This document shows, in pieces, positions 60,717 through 64,000 of a DNA stretch of 64,000 bases. The stretch's first letter is position 1, and each line of letters begins with the position of its first letter. Source of the DNA: Sphaerisporangium sp039871875 (GTDB taxonomy: Bacteria > Actinomycetota > Actinomycetes > Streptosporangiales > Streptosporangiaceae); NCBI RefSeq assembly GCF_039871875.1, contig NZ_JBDPMD010000036.1:28930-92929 (forward strand). The letters run 5' to 3'. The position numbers and the translations under genes were made by a program. Under the pieces are notes generated by a model. That model ran no database searches and was not told the DNA's origin. It worked only from the letters and a program-made list of their open reading frames with translations.

Positions 60717-61726
60717 GACAGCCTCACTCTCGGGTCGATCACGCCGTACAGCACGTCGACCACCAGGTTGATCAGCACGTACACCGCGCCGACCACCAGG
60801 CCGACCCCCATGACGGCCGGCAGGTCCAGCGTGGTGGCGCTCTTGTAGGCGTACTGGCCGATGCCGGGCCGGGCGAACACCGACTCCACCAGCACCGTGC
60901 CGGACAGCAGACTGCCGAACGCCAGGCCCGCGACCGTGATGATCGGCACGAGCGCCGACCGCAACACGTACCGGGACAGCACGGTGCGGCCCGGCAGGCC
61001 CTTGGCCCGCGCGGCGCGCACGTGGTCCTGCCCGAGCACCTCGAGCACCGCCGAGCGGGTGAACCGCATCAGCAGCCCGATGGTGTACGCGGCGAGCACC
61101 AGCGCCGGGGTCATCAGGTGGCCCACCGCCGAGGCGAACACGTCCCACTGGCCCGCCAGCGCGGCGTCCACGGTGAACAGGCCGGTGACCTGCGGCGGGG
61201 CGCTCATGTCCGGCGCGATGCGGCCGCTGCCCGGGGCGACGCGCAGCCGGAAGAAGAACAGGTAGAAGGCGAGCAGCGCCAGCCAGAACGTCGGCACCGA
61301 GATGCCGACCAGGCCGGCCAGCCGCAGCAGGTGGTCCGACAGGCGGTCGCGGCGCAGCGCCGCCACCACCCCGAACGCCACCCCGGCGACCAGCGACACC
61401 ACGATCGCCACACCCGCCAGCTCGATGGTGGACGGCACGAACTCCGCGAGGTCGGTCAGCACCGGGCGGTGGCTCTGCTGGCTCACCCCGAGGTCGCCGC
61501 GCAGCAGCCCGCCGAGGTAGGTGAGGTACTGCGCGGGCAGCGGCTTGTCCAGGCCGTGCTCGGCGCGGAACTGCGCCACGATCGCCGGGTCGGAGAGGGC
61601 CCGCTGGCCGAGGTTGGCCGTCACCGGGTCGCCGGGCACCAGGTTGGTCAGGACGAACGTGACCAGGGTGATCCCGACGCCGAGCAGCAGCGCCGCCGCG
61701 ATCCTGCGCAGCAGGAACCGTGCCAG
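60713..61726 (-). CDS. oligopeptide/dipeptide ABC transporter permease (DppB type), apparent CTG start
   Basis: About 337 residues if translation begins at CTG 61726 (ARFLLRRIAAALLLGVGITL follows). This supplies the basic start and first membrane helix expected of DppB. The first ATG/GTG/TTG in frame is GTG 61639, inside NLVPGDPV, which would delete helix 1 and leave 308 residues. The frame is closed upstream by the TGA of the binding-protein gene, so no earlier start exists. Six helices; VPTFWLALLAFYLFF, and the EAA loop HVRAARAKGLPGRTVLSRYV. Only a weak GGCGG lies upstream; coupling to the binding-protein gene 21 bases before is likely. Confidence 0.85.
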   Translation of the reverse strand: MARFLLRRIAAALLLGVGITLVTFVLTNLVPGDPVTANLGQRALSDPAIVAQFRAEHGLDKPLPAQYLTYLGGLLRGDLGVSQQSHRPVLTDLAEFVPSTIELAGVAIVVSLVAGVAFGVVAALRRDRLSDHLLRLAGLVGISVPTFWLALLAFYLFFFRLRVAPGSGRIAPDMSAPPQVTGLFTVDAALAGQWDVFASAVGHLMTPALVLAAYTIGLLMRFTRSAVLEVLGQDHVRAARAKGLPGRTVLSRYVLRSALVPIITVAGLAFGSLLSGTVLVESVFARPGIGQYAYKSATTLDLPAVMGVGLVVGAVYVLINLVVDVLYGVIDPRVRLS

Positions 61727-61747
61727 GGGATGCCGCCGGGGGTGGGG

Positions 61748-63361
61748 TCACTTGGCGCCGAGCGCGGCGACATCGACCGTCCACACGGGGTGGAACTGCA
61801 GACCGGTGACCGACGGGGCGGTCACGATGTTCTGGCTCGGCTGGATCAGCGGCACGAACGGGCCGGTCGCGTTCAGCCGGGCCTGGATGTCGGCGTACAG
61901 CGGCTTGCGGGCGTCGTCGCCGATGGTGGTGGCGGCCTTGTCGCCGATCGCCTCCAGCTCCTTGTCGGCCCCGGCCTTCCAGCCGGCCCGCAGGCCGACG
62001 GTCTTGCCGGGCAGGAACACCAGGTAGTCGGTCGGGTCGGGGTAGTCGGGACCCCAGTACCACAGGCCGAGTTCCTCCTTGCCGTTGCGGTAGTTCTCCA
62101 GCGCGGTCGCCACCGGCGCGGGCGCCAGCTCGACCGTGACGCCGACCTCCTTGAGGTTGGCCTGGATGCGCTCGGCGATCGGCTGGAACGACAGGCCCTG
62201 CAGGGTCAGGTCGCTCGGGTACTCCAGCGTCACCGTGGGGTTGCTGACACCGGACGCGGCGACCGCGGCCTTGGCGCCCTCGACGTCCCGCTGGACCGCC
62301 TGGTCGGGGGGCAGCGCGCCGAGCAGCATCGTCGGGATGACGCCGGGGGCCTGCACCGAGCCCTCACCGGCCAGCTCGAGCAGGCCCTGGTAGTCGATGC
62401 CCTTGCGGATCGCCTCGACGATCTTGGGGTTGGTGGTGACCTTGCTCACCGCCGGGTCCTGGTTGGTGAGCAGGAAGACGACGTTCGCGGACGCGGTCTT
62501 CAGCGTCGTGTAGTCCGCGCCGATCGTCTTGATCTGGTCGCCGGACAGGTCCAGCGCCACCTGGCTGTCGCCGCGCTGCACGTTGAGCTTCTGCGTGGCC
62601 GACTCGACGTTGCGCAGCACCACCTTGGTGTACGTCGGCTTGTCCGGGCCCCAGTACTTGGGGTTGGCGGTCAGCACGACCTGCGACTGCGCGTTGAACG
62701 ACTCCAGCTGGTACGGCCCGGAGCCCGCCGACTTGCCGTTGAGGTAGGTCTCCGCCTTGTCGGACTCGTCACCCGTGCCGCCGTTCGCCTTGACGACCTT
62801 GGAGTTGAGGATGCCGAGTGCCGGGTTCGGCAGGATGAACGGCAGCGCCGGGTTGGCGGCCTTCGAGGTGAGCGTGACCGTCGTCTCGTCGGTCTTGGTC
62901 ACCTCCACGCCGTCCAGCAGGAACGACGGGTTGCCCTTCATGTCCCGCACCCGGTTCAGGGAGAACACCACGTCGTCCGCGGTGACCGGGGAGCCGTCGG
63001 AGAACGTCGCGCCCTGGCGCAGCTTCAGCGTCAGGGTCCTGCCGTCCTCGGACTGCTCGTAGGACTCGGCGAGGGACGGGACCGGCTTGGTCACGTCGGA
63101 GCCCTCGAAGGTCAGCAACGTGTCGTAGAGGGCCTTGCCGACGATCAGGCCGGTCGGCTCGTAGTTGCGGCCGGGGTCGGCGGTCTTGAGCGTGAAGGAG
63201 GCGTCGACGACCAGCGTCTTGGCCGCAGGGGCGCTCTGCCCGCTCTGCGCCGGGCTGGAGCCGCCGCCGCAGGCGGCGAGGGAGAGGGCGCCGGCGAGCA
63301 GGACCGGCAGCAGAGCCGCCCTTGCCTGCCACGCCGCCCGGCGCCGCGAAGGGGTCGCCAT
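61748..63361 (-). CDS. oligopeptide/dipeptide-binding lipoprotein (SBP family 5)
   Basis: 537 residues from ATG 63361 with GGAGG six bases upstream. Lipoprotein signal with lipobox LSLAAC near residue 31, then a Ser/Gln/Ala linker. The family 5 pattern is clear: TADPGRNYEPTGLIVGKALY, LAESYEQSEDGRTLTLKLRQ, ATFSDGSPVTADDVVFSLNR, GSGPYQLES and NPKYWGP. It binds peptides or nickel/opine-type ligands; the operon with an M24-fold protein favours peptides. First gene of the six-gene minus-strand unit and divergent from an Lrp/AsnC regulator. Confidence 0.93.
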   Translation of the reverse strand: MATPSRRRAAWQARAALLPVLLAGALSLAACGGGSSPAQSGQSAPAAKTLVVDASFTLKTADPGRNYEPTGLIVGKALYDTLLTFEGSDVTKPVPSLAESYEQSEDGRTLTLKLRQGATFSDGSPVTADDVVFSLNRVRDMKGNPSFLLDGVEVTKTDETTVTLTSKAANPALPFILPNPALGILNSKVVKANGGTGDESDKAETYLNGKSAGSGPYQLESFNAQSQVVLTANPKYWGPDKPTYTKVVLRNVESATQKLNVQRGDSQVALDLSGDQIKTIGADYTTLKTASANVVFLLTNQDPAVSKVTTNPKIVEAIRKGIDYQGLLELAGEGSVQAPGVIPTMLLGALPPDQAVQRDVEGAKAAVAASGVSNPTVTLEYPSDLTLQGLSFQPIAERIQANLKEVGVTVELAPAPVATALENYRNGKEELGLWYWGPDYPDPTDYLVFLPGKTVGLRAGWKAGADKELEAIGDKAATTIGDDARKPLYADIQARLNATGPFVPLIQPSQNIVTAPSVTGLQFHPVWTVDVAALGAK

Positions 63362-63479
63362 TCTGGTCCTCCGGAATTGAGCTGTCTGGACGATTGTTGG
63401 CGTGTCGTCCAGGATTGTGCGGGGAAACGTCCGGTTCGCGGCATCAGAGCGAGACGGATCTATCGGATGGGGTTCAGGT

Positions 63480-64000
63480 ATGACCGAAATGTCAGGTGGG
63501 TCATCACGTGGGGGCGGGCTCGCTGGACGTATCGGCATCGGGCTGCAACTCGACACGATCCACATGAAGATCCTGCAAGTGCTCCGCGAGAACGGCCGCA
63601 TCTCCGTCGCCGCCCTGGCCGAACGGGTGGGCATCTCCCGCGCCAGCGCCTACACCCGTTTCGAGGCCCTGCGCGCCGACGGCGTCATCAAACGCTTCAC
63701 CGCCGAGGTCGACCACGTCCGCGCCGGCCTCGGCATCACCGCCCTGGTCTTCGTCACCGTCCGCCAGCAGATGTGGAAACAGTTCCGCGCCCAGCTGGCC
63801 CAGATGCCCGAGGTCGAGTACTGCGCCATCACCACCGGCCAGCACGACGCCATGATCCAGATCCGCATGCCCGACGTGGCGAGCGTCCACGCCCTGGTGA
63901 CAGAACGCCTGGCCGGCATCCCCGCCGTCAAAGCCACCGAGACGGTCTTCATCCTCGACGAGGTCCTGAAACGCCCCTACGTCCTCCCCTCCGACCGCAC
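63480..64000 (+). CDS. Lrp/AsnC-family regulator, C-terminus cut off by the window
   Basis: At least 173 codons from ATG 63480 (ATG 63489 is in frame, has a better-spaced AGG, and would remove three residues). Winged helix: LDTIHMKILQVLRENGRISVAALAERVGISRASAYTRFEAL is represented by its core SVAALAERVGISRASAYTRF. The RAM-type domain follows (TALVFVTVRQQMWKQF, ITTGQHDAMIQIRMPD). Lrp proteins sense amino acids and often control the neighbouring peptide or amino-acid transporter; the divergent peptide-uptake operon is the obvious target. Confidence 0.88.
   Translation, partial: MTEMSGGSSRGGGLAGRIGIGLQLDTIHMKILQVLRENGRISVAALAERVGISRASAYTRFEALRADGVIKRFTAEVDHVRAGLGITALVFVTVRQQMWKQFRAQLAQMPEVEYCAITTGQHDAMIQIRMPDVASVHALVTERLAGIPAVKATETVFILDEVLKRPYVLPSDR

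Noticed and set aside
1..64000. tRNA, rRNA, riboswitch, insertion sequences, prophage genes
   Set aside because: I looked for cloverleaf-like blocks, transposase motifs and phage genes on both strands and found none I could support.

Overview
The window is 64 kb of very GC-rich DNA with frequent GTG starts, start/stop-overlapping operons and little non-coding space. It reads as chromosome of a filamentous actinomycete. XRE/DUF5753-DUF397 regulator pairs, an AfsR-like ATPase regulator, modular secreted xylanase and WD40-STAND ATPases all fit Streptosporangiales-type genomes (Nonomuraea/Streptosporangium/Microbispora-like); the genus is an inference. No rRNA, tRNA, CRISPR array, insertion sequence or phage gene was found.

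Layout. 1-2310: a truncated NB-ARC/TPR regulator and a small conserved protein. 2377-7345: a SpdB/DUF2637-like membrane protein, then a two-gene ABC unit in which one 876-residue polypeptide carries an extracytoplasmic S15/CocE-like hydrolase and a cytoplasmic ABC ATPase, overlapping its ABC-2 permease. 7613-10616: a multi-pass membrane protein and a CopC-CopD pair. 10832-12976: a methyltransferase and an MFS carrier.

12987-24932 is a plant-polysaccharide locus built around one LacI-family regulator. It has a divergent Gfo/Idh-DUF6807-cupin operon on the minus strand and, on the plus strand, a sugar ABC transporter (lipoprotein plus two permeases), an intracellular GH5 enzyme and a secreted GH10 xylanase with two CBM22-like and CBM9-like modules. 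Copies of a GAAAG-centred palindrome sit at the promoters and link them into a regulon. A decayed GH43 beta-xylosidase lies nearby (33698-34176). Between them are a giant secreted RHS/SpvB/VCBS protein (25017-32780) with no recognisable immunity gene and a SnoaL-like protein.

34499-42021: a small secreted four-cysteine protein with a textbook promoter, then a beta-lactam-type module: LysR regulator, divergent class A beta-lactamase overlapping a class A penicillin-binding protein, and a second serine hydrolase downstream of the regulator that has no ATG/GTG/TTG start but an AUC with an ideal Shine-Dalgarno. An ABC-F protein follows. 42229-46999: a WhiJ/Scr1-type regulatory set (anti-sigma-like ATPase, XRE protein, two DUF397 proteins), a TPR protein, a TetR-like helical protein, a methyltransferase and a truncated second copy of the TPR gene end. 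47057-51703: a 1548-residue nSTAND-type ATPase with 14 WD40 repeats.

52124-55708: a second sugar ABC transporter with a DUF624-like protein, behind LacI-type operators but no local LacI gene. 55727-63361 (minus): a dipeptide/oligopeptide-type ABC transporter operon, whose DppB homologue seems to start at CTG, ending in an M24-fold protein that has lost metal ligands, followed by a sensor histidine kinase without a response regulator. A divergent Lrp/AsnC regulator runs off the right end.
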